A stretch of 64,000 nt of DNA, taken from JBDUDK01 sp040002995. Its GTDB lineage: Bacteria; Actinomycetota; Acidimicrobiia; Acidimicrobiales; Ilumatobacteraceae. Under the pieces are notes generated by a model. That model was not told the DNA's origin, searched no databases, and was given only the letters and a program-made list of their open reading frames with translations. Below, piece by piece: positions 17,880-25,987 of this stretch. Every line of letters starts with the position of its first letter. The first letter of the stretch is position 1. The position numbers were made by a program, and so were the translations under genes. The DNA is taken from positions 1 to 64,000 of the forward strand of contig JBDUDK010000091.1 in NCBI GenBank assembly GCA_040002995.1, written 5' to 3'.

Positions 17880-17909
17880 AAGATACGCTTTCAGATCTCC
17901 CCGTGGCAA
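17880..17909 (-). promoter_or_regulatory. Leaderless promoter of the ArsR-MFS operon
   Basis: On the minus strand, -35 TTGCCA (17904-17909) and -10 TATCTT (17880-17885) are 18 bases apart, and the ATG follows the -10 box after only 6 bases. Transcription should therefore start at or next to the ATG, as in leaderless actinobacterial mRNAs. Confidence 0.6.
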
Positions 17910-17972
17910 GGCGTCATCACAACGCGGGACTACCGTGCTCCGCTTCAGGGAGACGAGCAACGAGGGGGCGAG

Positions 17973-18368
17973 ATGAACCAAGTCATCGACGACTACGACG
18001 GCATCGCACAGGCCGTTCAGCTGTACATCGACGGTGGGGGAGAAGGCGATGTGTCCAAGTTGAAGGAGGCCTTCCACGACGACGCTCGGATGTTCGGCCA
18101 CGTCGGCGGACACCGGCTCGACGTCCCCATCGCACAGTTCTTCGACATGGCCGCGAGCGGACCCATGAACTCAGCCGGCACGTATCGAGCGCGCGTGGTG
18201 TCGATTACTCAGGTCGGTGACGCCGCTCAGGCGATCGTTGCCGAGGACGGTTGTTGGGGCAGTGCGTCCTTCGTCGACTTCTTCTCTCTGACGCGCGTCG
18301 ACGGCGGCACGTGGAAGATCGCCTCCAAGACGTTCGCGCACACCGGCGGCGAGATTCCCAAGATGTAA
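17973..18368 (+). CDS. NTF2-like / putative lumazine-binding family protein
   Basis: A 131-residue protein of the nuclear transport factor 2-like superfamily. The pattern of an N-terminal helix pair (IAQAVQLYIDGG), F-DDARMFGHVGG and a C-terminal beta sheet ending in WKIASKTF matches the small putative lumazine-binding proteins. The ATG follows CGAGGGGGCG. The frame is open far upstream but only because it is antisense to the ArsR gene. The reaction or ligand is unknown. Confidence 0.82.
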   Translation: MNQVIDDYDGIAQAVQLYIDGGGEGDVSKLKEAFHDDARMFGHVGGHRLDVPIAQFFDMAASGPMNSAGTYRARVVSITQVGDAAQAIVAEDGCWGSASFVDFFSLTRVDGGTWKIASKTFAHTGGEIPKM

Positions 18369-18397
18369 GGAGACGCGCATCGGTGCGCGCGACCACC

Positions 18398-18667
18398 TCA
18401 GAGGATCTTGTGCACGGGCATGATGTCGGGCGCGCCCGGATCGACCCCGACCTTCGACAAGATCGGCATCAGAGTTTCGCCGAACTTGTCGAACGCGGCC
18501 TGCGACTCCCACACGTCGTACACCATGAGGGCGTTGTCGGGGCCGAAGCTCGAGTGGTGGAGGCGGCCTTTAGGTTTTCCCGCTCCCTCGTCATCGAGCA
18601 GTTGGATGATCTCGTCATACTTAGCGGCGCTCATCGACGCGGGGTGAAAGTAGACAGCAATCGCCAT
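18398..18667 (-). CDS. Small dimeric alpha-beta barrel (ABM-like) protein
   Basis: An 89-residue protein. The repeating pattern (MAIAVYFHPA at the N-terminus, MVYDVWESQAAFDKF in the middle, PVHKIL at the end) fits the antibiotic-biosynthesis-monooxygenase-like ferredoxin fold, found in small stress proteins and enzymes. No cofactor motif is visible. It is convergent with the NTF2-like gene. The assignment is by overall pattern rather than by a diagnostic residue. Confidence 0.7.
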   Translation of the reverse strand: MAIAVYFHPASMSAAKYDEIIQLLDDEGAGKPKGRLHHSSFGPDNALMVYDVWESQAAFDKFGETLMPILSKVGVDPGAPDIMPVHKIL

Positions 18668-18737
18668 GATGGACTCCTCGTTCGGGGGTAGGGCGCGCGA
18701 GCATAGAAGCGGATTCGTGACCTGAAGACCGCGCCGT

Positions 18738-19724
18738 TTACGCGGCCATCGCCGCAGTCACGTGCCGGGCGATCACGCTGGCGGAGACCTTGCCGTAGCC
18801 GAATTCGACGACGAAGCCAACGCCGTACCCGTTGTTCATCTCCCAGTCGGTCGAGGTCCCCGGCCGTGGTTGGTGGGTCACCGTGAGGCCGACACTCACA
18901 CCGTACGCGTGACATGCCGGACCGACGCGGTCCTCGCAGTCGATGGTGTTCCAGGGTTGGTGGTACCAGATCGACACGTCGGGGTGGATGGTCGCGACGA
19001 AGTTCATCACCGCCTGTGTCTCCGGCTCCGATCCTGGTGCCTCACCGCTGTAGTGCTCGGCCGACGTGTTCGGTCCCCCCGGAGGTTCCCAGTCGCCGGG
19101 GAAGTTTCGGTTGAGGTCGACGCCGTTGTTGTTACCGCGCCGGCCGATCGCGCCGCCGTCGGGATTCACGGTTGCGATGAGCCAGAGGTCGACAGTCTCG
19201 GGAATGTGCGCGGCGACGAGCGCGTGGACCACGGCCAGACCGGCCGGCTCCTCACCATGAATCTGGCCGACGACGAGGATCCGGTGCGTCGCCGCGTCGC
19301 TTCCCGGTTTGTGCTGGGCCACGATCGGCCGGCCACCGAGCGAGGTGCCGATGACAACGGACTCCGTTACGGGCTGTGGGGCGAGGGTTGTGGGCGGCTC
19401 GGTCGGTGGCGGTGGCGGGGGCGGCGCAGCAGTTGCGCGTGGGGTTGTGGGAGGCCGCGCCTGCGTCGTTGCCGTAGTGGCCGCAGGCGGCGCAGGGGTA
19501 ACGAGCGCGGTGCTGGAGCTCGTCGTCGTAATCGGAGCCAGGGTGGTGGTGGTCGTGGCCTGTGCCGTCGTGACGGTGGTAGGTGAACGAGAGGTGGTCG
19601 TCGACGCGCCAATGCTCGACGAGGTCGTCTCGCGAGCCCCCGCCGATGCGCTGCAACTGGCGAACGCGAGACACGCCATCACGGGCAAGAGCCGGCCACG
19701 CACCACACCATGTTGCAGCATCAA
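18738..19724 (-). CDS. M14 zinc carboxypeptidase lipoprotein with Thr/Pro linker
   Basis: A secreted peptidase of about 328 residues. A hydrophobic signal ends near a possible lipobox (AFASC), followed by about 90 residues of Thr/Ser/Pro linker, then an M14 domain with zinc ligands in QIHGEEP (His, Glu) and WYHQPW (His), the substrate-binding VDLNRNFPGDW and a catalytic Glu in VVEFGYG. This suggests hydrolysis of peptidoglycan or extracellular peptides. The start may be the ATG at 19724 or a GTG at 19703. Only 20 bases separate it from the divergent candidate selenoprotein gene. Confidence 0.88.
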   Translation of the reverse strand: MMLQHGVVRGRLLPVMACLAFASCSASAGARETTSSSIGASTTTSRSPTTVTTAQATTTTTLAPITTTSSSTALVTPAPPAATTATTQARPPTTPRATAAPPPPPPPTEPPTTLAPQPVTESVVIGTSLGGRPIVAQHKPGSDAATHRILVVGQIHGEEPAGLAVVHALVAAHIPETVDLWLIATVNPDGGAIGRRGNNNGVDLNRNFPGDWEPPGGPNTSAEHYSGEAPGSEPETQAVMNFVATIHPDVSIWYHQPWNTIDCEDRVGPACHAYGVSVGLTVTHQPRPGTSTDWEMNNGYGVGFVVEFGYGKVSASVIARHVTAAMAA

Positions 19725-19744
19725 TGCGGTAGGTTGCGCTTCCC

Positions 19745-20413
19745 ATGAGTGTCATCTCGGTTCTCATGGATCTTCCCGTCGACGCGCCCGCCTATCGCTC
19801 GACGATCAACGCTCTCGACCACTCGATCGCCGCCCTCGATGCCCGGGTCAGCGTCATCGTCTACAGAACCAACGAAATTGGCGCACTCGGCGAGGCGGTA
19901 GTGATCGGACCGGGGAGTCCGTACCGCGACCCCGCGGCCGCCGAATCGGTGATCGAAGCGGCGCGCGCTCGTGGCCTACCGCTCGTGGGGACATGAGGCG
20001 GCTTTCAACACGTGCTGGTCGAGCACGCGCGCAACGTGATGGGTATCGGCGACGCGGTTCATGCGGAGTACGGGCTGTCGGGCACGCCCGTGGTGACGTT
20101 GCTTTCGTGTTCGCTCGCGGAGTCGCAGATCGACATCACGATTTCCCCGAACAGTCGGCTCGCCGAGATCCACGGGGCGCTCGTCGTGACGGAGCAGACC
20201 AACTGCAACTACGGCCTCGAGCCCTCATTCGCTCACATCGCGTTCACTGGCGGACTTACCGTCTCGGCGGTTGACAACACCGGAGAAGTAAGGGCGGTCG
20301 AGCGTGCCGGCCATCGCTTCTTCGTGGCCACGCTCTATCAACCGCAGCGAACATCACGTCGCGACGCACCGCATCCTCTCTGGACGGCGTTTGTGCGGGC
20401 CGCCACCGCCTGA
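19745..20413 (+). CDS. CTP synthase C-terminal-like glutamine amidotransferase, candidate selenoprotein (in-frame TGA)
   Basis: A single 222-residue reading frame interrupted only by TGA at 19994-19996 (codon 84). The TGA falls exactly where the family has its nucleophile cysteine: LVGT-[TGA]-GGFQHVLVEHARN, against the GTCGGFQH pattern. Protein homology continues after it (LLSCSLAESQIDI, TNCNYGLEPS, GHRFFVATLYQPQ). CTP synthase's HPE triad motif reads QPQ here, so glutaminase activity is doubtful. Read as Sec, this fits the known family of CTP synthase C-terminal-related selenoproteins (from memory). Read as a stop, it would be a nonsense pseudogene. The hairpin at 20011 favours Sec. Confidence 0.8.
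19994..20027 (+). promoter_or_regulatory. Candidate bacterial SECIS element with its UGA
   Basis: The TGA (19994-19996) is followed after 20 bases by an apical loop GGTCG (20017-20021), closed by a perfect 6-bp stem CGTGCT / AGCACG (20011-20016, 20022-20027). One more C-G pair (20009/20029) is possible past a mismatch. The published bacterial SECIS consensus wants the loop about 16-37 bases after UGA, with a G among the first two loop bases; both hold. Confidence 0.65.
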
Positions 20414-20495
20414 CGCAGCGGAATTCCGCTCGTGACCTCGGGATCCTTTCGCCGGTACCTCTCACGTCGCTAACCAACGGGCCGACAGGGTAAGG

Positions 20496-20990
20496 GTGAC
20501 GGGTGAAGATTCGCTGAGTTCGACCTTCCCCAAGGGTCGACACCGTGGGACGAGGGCAATCACACGACTCGCCGGTGTGACGCTCGCGTCGGTGGGCATC
20601 CTGTCGGTCGGTTCGTGCGGCGCGACGAGCAATTCCGCACCCGTTGACCAGGCCGTCTCGGTCGACCTCAAGAACTTCGAGATCTCGGCGCCCGCGCAGG
20701 TACACGCCGGGCTCGTCCGTTTCGATCTGCACGGCCTGGGTCCGACCATGCACGAGTTCGTCATCGCCCGCACCAATCGAAAGGGCGGCGACCTTCCGTT
20801 GGCCGCCGATGACACGGTCGACGACCACGGCGAATACCCCGGTTTCACGCTCCTCGGGGAAGAAGAGGCCATCGACATGAACGACAAGGCCTCGTTCACC
20901 GTGCGCCTCACGCCTGGCCACTACGTCCTCTTCTGCAATATGGAGGGTCACTACCTGGCCGGAATGCACACCGAGGTGACGGTTCCGTGA
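20496..20990 (+). CDS. Cupredoxin-like copper lipoprotein
   Basis: A 164-residue exported protein. A hydrophobic segment ends at a probable lipobox (LSVGSC, about residue 41), followed by a cupredoxin-like domain. Type I copper ligands are visible: His in PTMHEFVIA, then Cys, His and Met in the C-terminal FCNMEGHYLAGM. It may carry electrons or store copper at the outer membrane surface. The GTG start follows ACAGGGTAAGG. The stop overlaps the start of the diguanylate cyclase as GTGA, so the two are translationally coupled. Confidence 0.87.
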   Translation: MTGEDSLSSTFPKGRHRGTRAITRLAGVTLASVGILSVGSCGATSNSAPVDQAVSVDLKNFEISAPAQVHAGLVRFDLHGLGPTMHEFVIARTNRKGGDLPLAADDTVDDHGEYPGFTLLGEEEAIDMNDKASFTVRLTPGHYVLFCNMEGHYLAGMHTEVTVP

Positions 20991-22834
20991 GCGGTCGCAT
21001 GCGGCGGCTGGCGAGTCGCATCGGGAATCACCTGAACATCAAGGTTCGGCTTACGGTTCAGAACCTCGTGATGGTCGCGCTCATCCTGGCCGTCATCTTC
21101 CTCTCTGCCCGCTCGACATCGCTGAACGGCCAACGCGCCCTCGTGGACAACGTCGCGGGGAGGCAGCCCGAACTCGCGCATCGGTACTTCAAAGAAGTGC
21201 TGTTGGTCAGCCAAGGTTTCACCGCTGACCCGCACGGCACGTTCGACGAACTGAAATCGACGGCGAGCGCGCTGCTCGATGGTGGCGCGGTCCTCGCGGT
21301 GCAGGGCAACGACAATGAGGTCCACATCTCGCCCCTGACCGACACTGTCCTGCGAGCCAAGCTCACCGAGGAGATCCGCCTGATTGACGAGCTCGGAAAG
21401 GCGGGGGAGCTCGTAGCTGGAGACCAACCCGGTACGCCCAAATTCAAGGCCGACGTCGAGGCCGCCGAGGCCCTCAGCCACGTCGCAGCCAACGTGGCCC
21501 ACGACGCCGTCGGCGCCCTCACGAGTGATGCGCAACATTCCGTGGCCAGCGACTCCCGACTCCAAATCGCGATAGCCGTATTCGGCATCGCGGTCACACT
21601 GATCGCCGGGTGGTCGATGTCGCGCCAGATCGTCCGCCGGCTGCGCACCTTCGGGCTGCTGGCTAAGGCAACCGCGGGCGGAGACCTGTCGGTTCGCTAT
21701 CCGTCCCGCCGCCGAGACGAGATCGACGTGCTGGGCGGCGCGTTCAATGAGATGGCCGACGGCCTCGCCCGCCTAGTCGGTCAGCTCGAAGCCGACGCCA
21801 GGCGCGACGATTTCGGCCGACAACTATCCGAAGCGTTCGAGATGGTCGACGACGAATCGGCGGCGCTGGAGATCGTGACGAGGGCGATCGGCAACGCCAC
21901 CGGTGCTCCGACCGAGCTTCTTGTGACCAACCCCGACCAGACCGACCTGCACCGCATCGCTTCGCATCCGACCGCGGGAGGCCCCGGCTGTCCCGTGGAC
22001 ACCCCCTTCGGCTGCGTCGCCGTCCGGCGCGGGGCCCCCACAGTGTTCAACTCGAGCGAATCCCTGAATGCTTGCCCCAAGTTGGCCGGTCGCCCGAGTG
22101 GACCGTGCTCGGCAGTTTGCATTCCTGTCACGTTCATGGGCAGGGCGTCGGGCGTGCTGCACGCCACCGGCCCGGTCGGTGAGCCGCCGGGGGTCGATGA
22201 GCAGCACCGTCTCGTGACGCTCGCCAGCTTGACCGGAGCACGACTCGGCACGGTCCGGGCCTTCAGCGAGAGCCAGGAGCAGGCCACCACCGATCCGCTC
22301 ACGGGACTGTTCAACCGCCGCGCGATCGAGACCAAGCTGAGCCGCCTGAACGCCGGCAAGGTCCCGTACGCGCTGGCCATGGCCGACCTCGACCACTTCA
22401 AGCTGCTCAACGACTCGCATGGTCACGACGCCGGCGATCGCGCGCTGACGTACTTCTCCGACGCCCTTCGCGAGGCCTGCCGGGCCGACGACGTGGTCGG
22501 GCGTTGGGGCGGCGAGGAGTTCGTCGCCGTGTTCGTCGGCACCACACTCGAAGAGGCACGCGACATCCTCGAGCGACTCCGGGAACAACTCGCGGAGAAG
22601 CTCACCAACGCCAACACACCGAGATTCACGTCCAGTTTCGGCGTGGCGCACTCCACCGACCATCTCGGGATGGACAATCTGATCCGCGCGGCCGACATCG
22701 CTCTCTACTCTGCGAAGGACCACGGACGTGACCAGGTCGTCCTCAGCAACCCGCCGAAGCCGACCCACACACCCGAACGGCGTCTGATGGAGGCCATCGC
22801 CACCGAGTTCGAAGGCGTGCCGTCCGTCTCCTGA
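20987..22834 (+). CDS. Membrane diguanylate cyclase: PilJ-like sensor, HAMP, GAF, GGDEF
   Basis: A 615-residue sensor. One membrane span near residue 30, an extracellular region beginning VAGRQPELAHRYF (as in PilJ/NarX type sensors), a second span near residue 195, HAMP, then a cysteine-containing GAF-like domain (about 270-420) and a C-terminal GGDEF domain with an intact GGEEF active site (about residue 508) and the RxxD inhibitory site (RADD) five residues ahead. It should make c-di-GMP. It is coupled to the cupredoxin gene by a 4-base overlap. Confidence 0.92.
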   Translation: MSGRMRRLASRIGNHLNIKVRLTVQNLVMVALILAVIFLSARSTSLNGQRALVDNVAGRQPELAHRYFKEVLLVSQGFTADPHGTFDELKSTASALLDGGAVLAVQGNDNEVHISPLTDTVLRAKLTEEIRLIDELGKAGELVAGDQPGTPKFKADVEAAEALSHVAANVAHDAVGALTSDAQHSVASDSRLQIAIAVFGIAVTLIAGWSMSRQIVRRLRTFGLLAKATAGGDLSVRYPSRRRDEIDVLGGAFNEMADGLARLVGQLEADARRDDFGRQLSEAFEMVDDESAALEIVTRAIGNATGAPTELLVTNPDQTDLHRIASHPTAGGPGCPVDTPFGCVAVRRGAPTVFNSSESLNACPKLAGRPSGPCSAVCIPVTFMGRASGVLHATGPVGEPPGVDEQHRLVTLASLTGARLGTVRAFSESQEQATTDPLTGLFNRRAIETKLSRLNAGKVPYALAMADLDHFKLLNDSHGHDAGDRALTYFSDALREACRADDVVGRWGGEEFVAVFVGTTLEEARDILERLREQLAEKLTNANTPRFTSSFGVAHSTDHLGMDNLIRAADIALYSAKDHGRDQVVLSNPPKPTHTPERRLMEAIATEFEGVPSVS

Positions 22835-22849
22835 CGGATTGGCACAGGG

Positions 22850-23764
22850 TTAGGAACGGTGCGCGACGCCCGGCAATGCACAGAGGACTTCGAACAGGAG
22901 GTTTGCGCCGAGCAGGGCCGTATTGCCGGAGGTGTCGTAGGCGGGCGCCACTTCAACGACGTCGCCGCCGACGAGTTGAAGGCCGCGGCAGCCGCGGATG
23001 ATTTCGAGGCCTTGCGCCCCGCTCAGCCCACCGATCTCGGGCGTGCCCGTGCCTGGCGCCACCGAAGGGTCGAGGCCGTCGACATCGAAGGTGAGGTACA
23101 CGGGCCCCTCGCCGAGTCGTTCACGTACCTCGTCCATTAGGGGCGCGAGCGATCGGTACCAGCACTCCTCAGCGGTCACGACGCGTGCGCCGAGACCGGC
23201 GATCCAGTCGAAGTCGTCGGCGCTGTAGCCCGTTCCGCGTAAGCCGATCTGGACTGTGCGGCTGGGATCGACGAGGTTTTCTTCGATCGCGCGGCGCATC
23301 CAGGTGCCGTGGGTGACACGCTCACCGAACATTGTGTCGTTCACGTCGGCGTGCGCGTCGACATGCACGATGCCGAGAGGCCCATGCTGTGCCGCCAGGG
23401 CTCGCAATATGGGGTAGGTGATGGTGTGATCACCTCCGATGCTGAGCGGCACGGTGCCGGCGCGCACGACGTTCGCGTAGAACTCGGCGATCAACGCGAC
23501 GCTCGCCGAGGGGTTGAACGTGTTGAGCGGCACATCACCCAGATCCGCGACCGTGAGGCTGTCGAAGGGCGCCGCCCGCGTGGCCATGAGATAGGGCCGC
23601 AGCAGGCACGACTCGGCTCGGATCGCTCGCGGGCCGTAGCGGGCGCCCGGCCGGTTCGAGGTACCGATGTCGAACGGCACCCCGACGAACGCCACGTCGA
23701 GTCCGTCCGGACTCTCGGCCGTGGGCAGGCGCATCATGGTTGCCGGTCCTCCGAAGCGCGGCAT
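22850..23764 (-). CDS. Agmatinase/arginase family ureohydrolase
   Basis: A 304-residue ureohydrolase. All manganese-ligand motifs are present: GGDHT, HVDAHADVND and FDVDGLDPSVAPGTGTPE. Enzymes of this group cleave agmatine, guanidinobutyrate or similar guanidino compounds to urea. The ATG 23764 is preferred: it follows a GGGGGAAACG SD, while an in-frame start at 23896 would add an unrelated leader. It is divergent from DinB at 23929. The exact substrate cannot be told from sequence. Confidence 0.92.
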   Translation of the reverse strand: MPRFGGPATMMRLPTAESPDGLDVAFVGVPFDIGTSNRPGARYGPRAIRAESCLLRPYLMATRAAPFDSLTVADLGDVPLNTFNPSASVALIAEFYANVVRAGTVPLSIGGDHTITYPILRALAAQHGPLGIVHVDAHADVNDTMFGERVTHGTWMRRAIEENLVDPSRTVQIGLRGTGYSADDFDWIAGLGARVVTAEECWYRSLAPLMDEVRERLGEGPVYLTFDVDGLDPSVAPGTGTPEIGGLSGAQGLEIIRGCRGLQLVGGDVVEVAPAYDTSGNTALLGANLLFEVLCALPGVAHRS

Positions 23765-23928
23765 TTCGTTTCCCCCGAGCGGCCGCGGTCGATCGTTCAC
23801 GGCGTCGGAACTTATCTGCCGATTTCGCTGTGGCGATCGTGTGAATGAACCGGCCAGAGGTTGACCGGTTTTCGCGCGCATGATGCCCACGTCCAAATGA
23901 AAAGTCTCTTGAGCGAAAGCGAGAAGGC

Positions 23929-24495
23929 ATGCCCGGACAGGTCCCCCCGGTCGTCGATGAGCGCGAGGCGCTGCTCGCGTATCTGGCCCAGCAGCGCTAT
24001 GTCCTTCGCCTCACGGCGTTCGGGCTCACCGACGATCAGGCCCGCGCGACGCCAGCCGCCAGCGCTCTGAGCGTGGGCGGGCTCGTCAAACACGTCGCGG
24101 CGATGGAGCGGGGTTGGATCAACATCGTCTTGCAGCGCGATGAGCGAACCCAGGAGGAGTACGCCGACGACTTCCGGGTGGGGCCGGATGAAACGTTGGC
24201 GAAAATCTTGGCGGGCTACGACGCCGTGGCGAGCGAGACGGATGCGGTCGTGGCCAAGATCGCCGATCTCGGTCAGGCCGTGCCCGTGCCCAAGGACGTG
24301 CCGTGGTTCCCCGACGATGTCGAGGCCTGGTCCGTACGATGGGTGCTGCTCCATCTCATCGAGGAGACGGCCCGTCACGCGGGGCATGCCGACATAGTCC
24401 GCGAGTCGATCGACGGAGCCACCGCATTCCCGCTGATGGCCGCGGCCGAGGGATGGCCGGCGACCGACTGGCTGCAACCGTGGCAACCGGCGTGA
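23929..24495 (+). CDS. DinB family protein (DUF664)
   Basis: A four-helix-bundle protein of 188 residues. Likely metal ligands are His in LVKHVAAMERGW (about residue 48) and the pair in LLHLIEETARHAGHADIVRE (about 144-156), the pattern of DinB/YfiT and mycothiol-dependent-like thiol transferases. ATG 23929 has a good SD (GAGAAGG). Such proteins may act as thiol S-transferases, and mycothiol would be the likely thiol in this phylum, but that is inference. Confidence 0.9.
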   Translation: MPGQVPPVVDEREALLAYLAQQRYVLRLTAFGLTDDQARATPAASALSVGGLVKHVAAMERGWINIVLQRDERTQEEYADDFRVGPDETLAKILAGYDAVASETDAVVAKIADLGQAVPVPKDVPWFPDDVEAWSVRWVLLHLIEETARHAGHADIVRESIDGATAFPLMAAAEGWPATDWLQPWQPA

Positions 24496-24500
24496 GTGGA

Positions 24501-24710
24501 CTACTCCTCCAGAAGCACGGCCCGTTCGGGACAGTTGGCCACCGCACGGCGCGCGCTCGGTTCGAGGTCCGGCGGCACCGTCCCGTCGCCGGTGGCATGC
24601 GAGTAGCCGTATTCGTCGCTCTCGAATAGATCCGGCGCCGCGATCGCGCACATCTGATGTCCCTGGCATTTGTCGCCGTCGACGCGTATCCGCATCGGTT
24701 TCAGTGCCAT
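24501..24710 (-). CDS. 3Fe-4S ferredoxin, P450 redox partner type
   Basis: A 69-residue ferredoxin. The cluster motif is CQGHQMC followed by a remote CPE (about residue 60), with His in place of the second cysteine, as is usual in P450-associated 3Fe-4S ferredoxins. Starts at ATG 24710 (ATG 24695 also possible). It lies back-to-back with the P450 gene at 24749, with only 38 bases between, so it is the likely electron donor of that enzyme. Confidence 0.92.
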   Translation of the reverse strand: MALKPMRIRVDGDKCQGHQMCAIAAPDLFESDEYGYSHATGDGTVPPDLEPSARRAVANCPERAVLLEE

Positions 24711-24748
24711 GCCGACGAAATTACTCGGCGCCCTAGAATCGCCATCCC

Positions 24749-25987
24749 ATGAGCTACGAGACGCCGATCGTGAGCGCCACCGCACCCGTTCAGGACTGGT
24801 TCACCGACTTCGACCTGTTCGACGACCGCTACCTGCGTGACCCGTTCTCGGTCTGGGCGGACGTGCGTTCGGCTTCCGTGCTCACGAGTGAACGGTGGGG
24901 TGGCTCGCACCTCGTGATCGGCTATGACGCCGTCACTGCTGCGGCACAGAACACCGCCGCACTCACGTCCACACTCGGCACTTCAGCCACCCCCACACTC
25001 GACGACCGCACCGATCCCGACCGCCCGCGTTCCATCATCAACTGTGACCCGCCCGACCACGCGCCCGTGCGGCGCGTGCTGCTGCCCACGTTTGCGCCGG
25101 CAGCGGTGGCCGGCTACGAGCCGACCACCCGCGCCCTTTGCGAGTCACTCATCGATGCGATGGGTGACCGGGTCGCCGTCGACGCCGCGGTGGAGTACGC
25201 GCAACAGATCCCCGCTCGGGTGATCGGACGGATCTTGGGCGTCCCCGACGATCGCACCGACGTTTTCATCGGTTGGGTACGGGCGATTCTCGAGCAGGGC
25301 GCTCGCGAGCCGGAGAAGCGTGTCGAGGCCTTCAGCGCGTTAGTGGCGTACTTCATGGGCGAACTCGCCGACCGGCGGACAACGCCGCGGGCCGACCTGA
25401 TCAGTCAACTCGTGCAAGCGCGAACCGACGACGGCTCGCCCGTGTCCGATCGCGACATCGTCGGCAACCTCGGACTCCTGCTCATCGCGGGCATCGATAC
25501 CACCTGGTCGGCCATCGGATCGTCGCTGTGGCACCTCGCCCAACACCCAAACGATCGCGCCCGTCTACGTAGCCAACCCGAACTGTGGCCGACGGCCATC
25601 GAAGAGCTGCTGAGGGCCTACGCCCCCGTGATGATGGGCCGCATCGCCACCACCGAGACCGAGGTTGGTGGCTGCCCGGTGGCGCCGGGACGACGCGTGC
25701 TGCTGTCGTTCCCTGCGGCCAACCGAGACCCTGCCGTGTTCGAGGACCCCGACCGGGTGATCCTCGATCGCGACCACAACCGCCACCTCGCGTTCGGCTC
25801 CGGCATTCACCGGTGCGCCGGATCGAATCTGGCGCGGATGGAGCTTCGGGTAGCACTAGAGGTGTGGCTCGAAAGGATCCCCGAGTTCACACTCGCCGAC
25901 TCTGCGAGCGTCACGTGGGCCGGCGGCCAGGTCCGCGGCCCGCGGTCCGTGCCCGTCATGGTCAAGCGCCGAGCGCCCCGGTCATGA
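24749..25987 (+). CDS. Cytochrome P450
   Basis: A complete 412-residue P450 with I-helix AGIDTT (about residue 248), ExxR in EELLR, and the heme-binding loop FGSGIHRCAG with Cys356. Its stop overlaps the start of the F420-linked DDN-like gene (ATGA), and its ferredoxin is divergent next door. The fused neighbourhood suggests a small oxidative pathway. It is distinct from the P450 at the left edge, which has AGHDTT. Confidence 0.95.
   Translation: MSYETPIVSATAPVQDWFTDFDLFDDRYLRDPFSVWADVRSASVLTSERWGGSHLVIGYDAVTAAAQNTAALTSTLGTSATPTLDDRTDPDRPRSIINCDPPDHAPVRRVLLPTFAPAAVAGYEPTTRALCESLIDAMGDRVAVDAAVEYAQQIPARVIGRILGVPDDRTDVFIGWVRAILEQGAREPEKRVEAFSALVAYFMGELADRRTTPRADLISQLVQARTDDGSPVSDRDIVGNLGLLLIAGIDTTWSAIGSSLWHLAQHPNDRARLRSQPELWPTAIEELLRAYAPVMMGRIATTETEVGGCPVAPGRRVLLSFPAANRDPAVFEDPDRVILDRDHNRHLAFGSGIHRCAGSNLARMELRVALEVWLERIPEFTLADSASVTWAGGQVRGPRSVPVMVKRRAPRS

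Noticed and set aside
19367..19612. Pro/Arg-rich ORF across the peptidase linker
   Set aside because: A shadow of the Thr/Pro linker of the M14 lipoprotein.
20012..20413. Separate gene starting inside the amidotransferase
   Set aside because: The same frame continues from 19745 and homology spans the TGA, so this is the second half of one gene.
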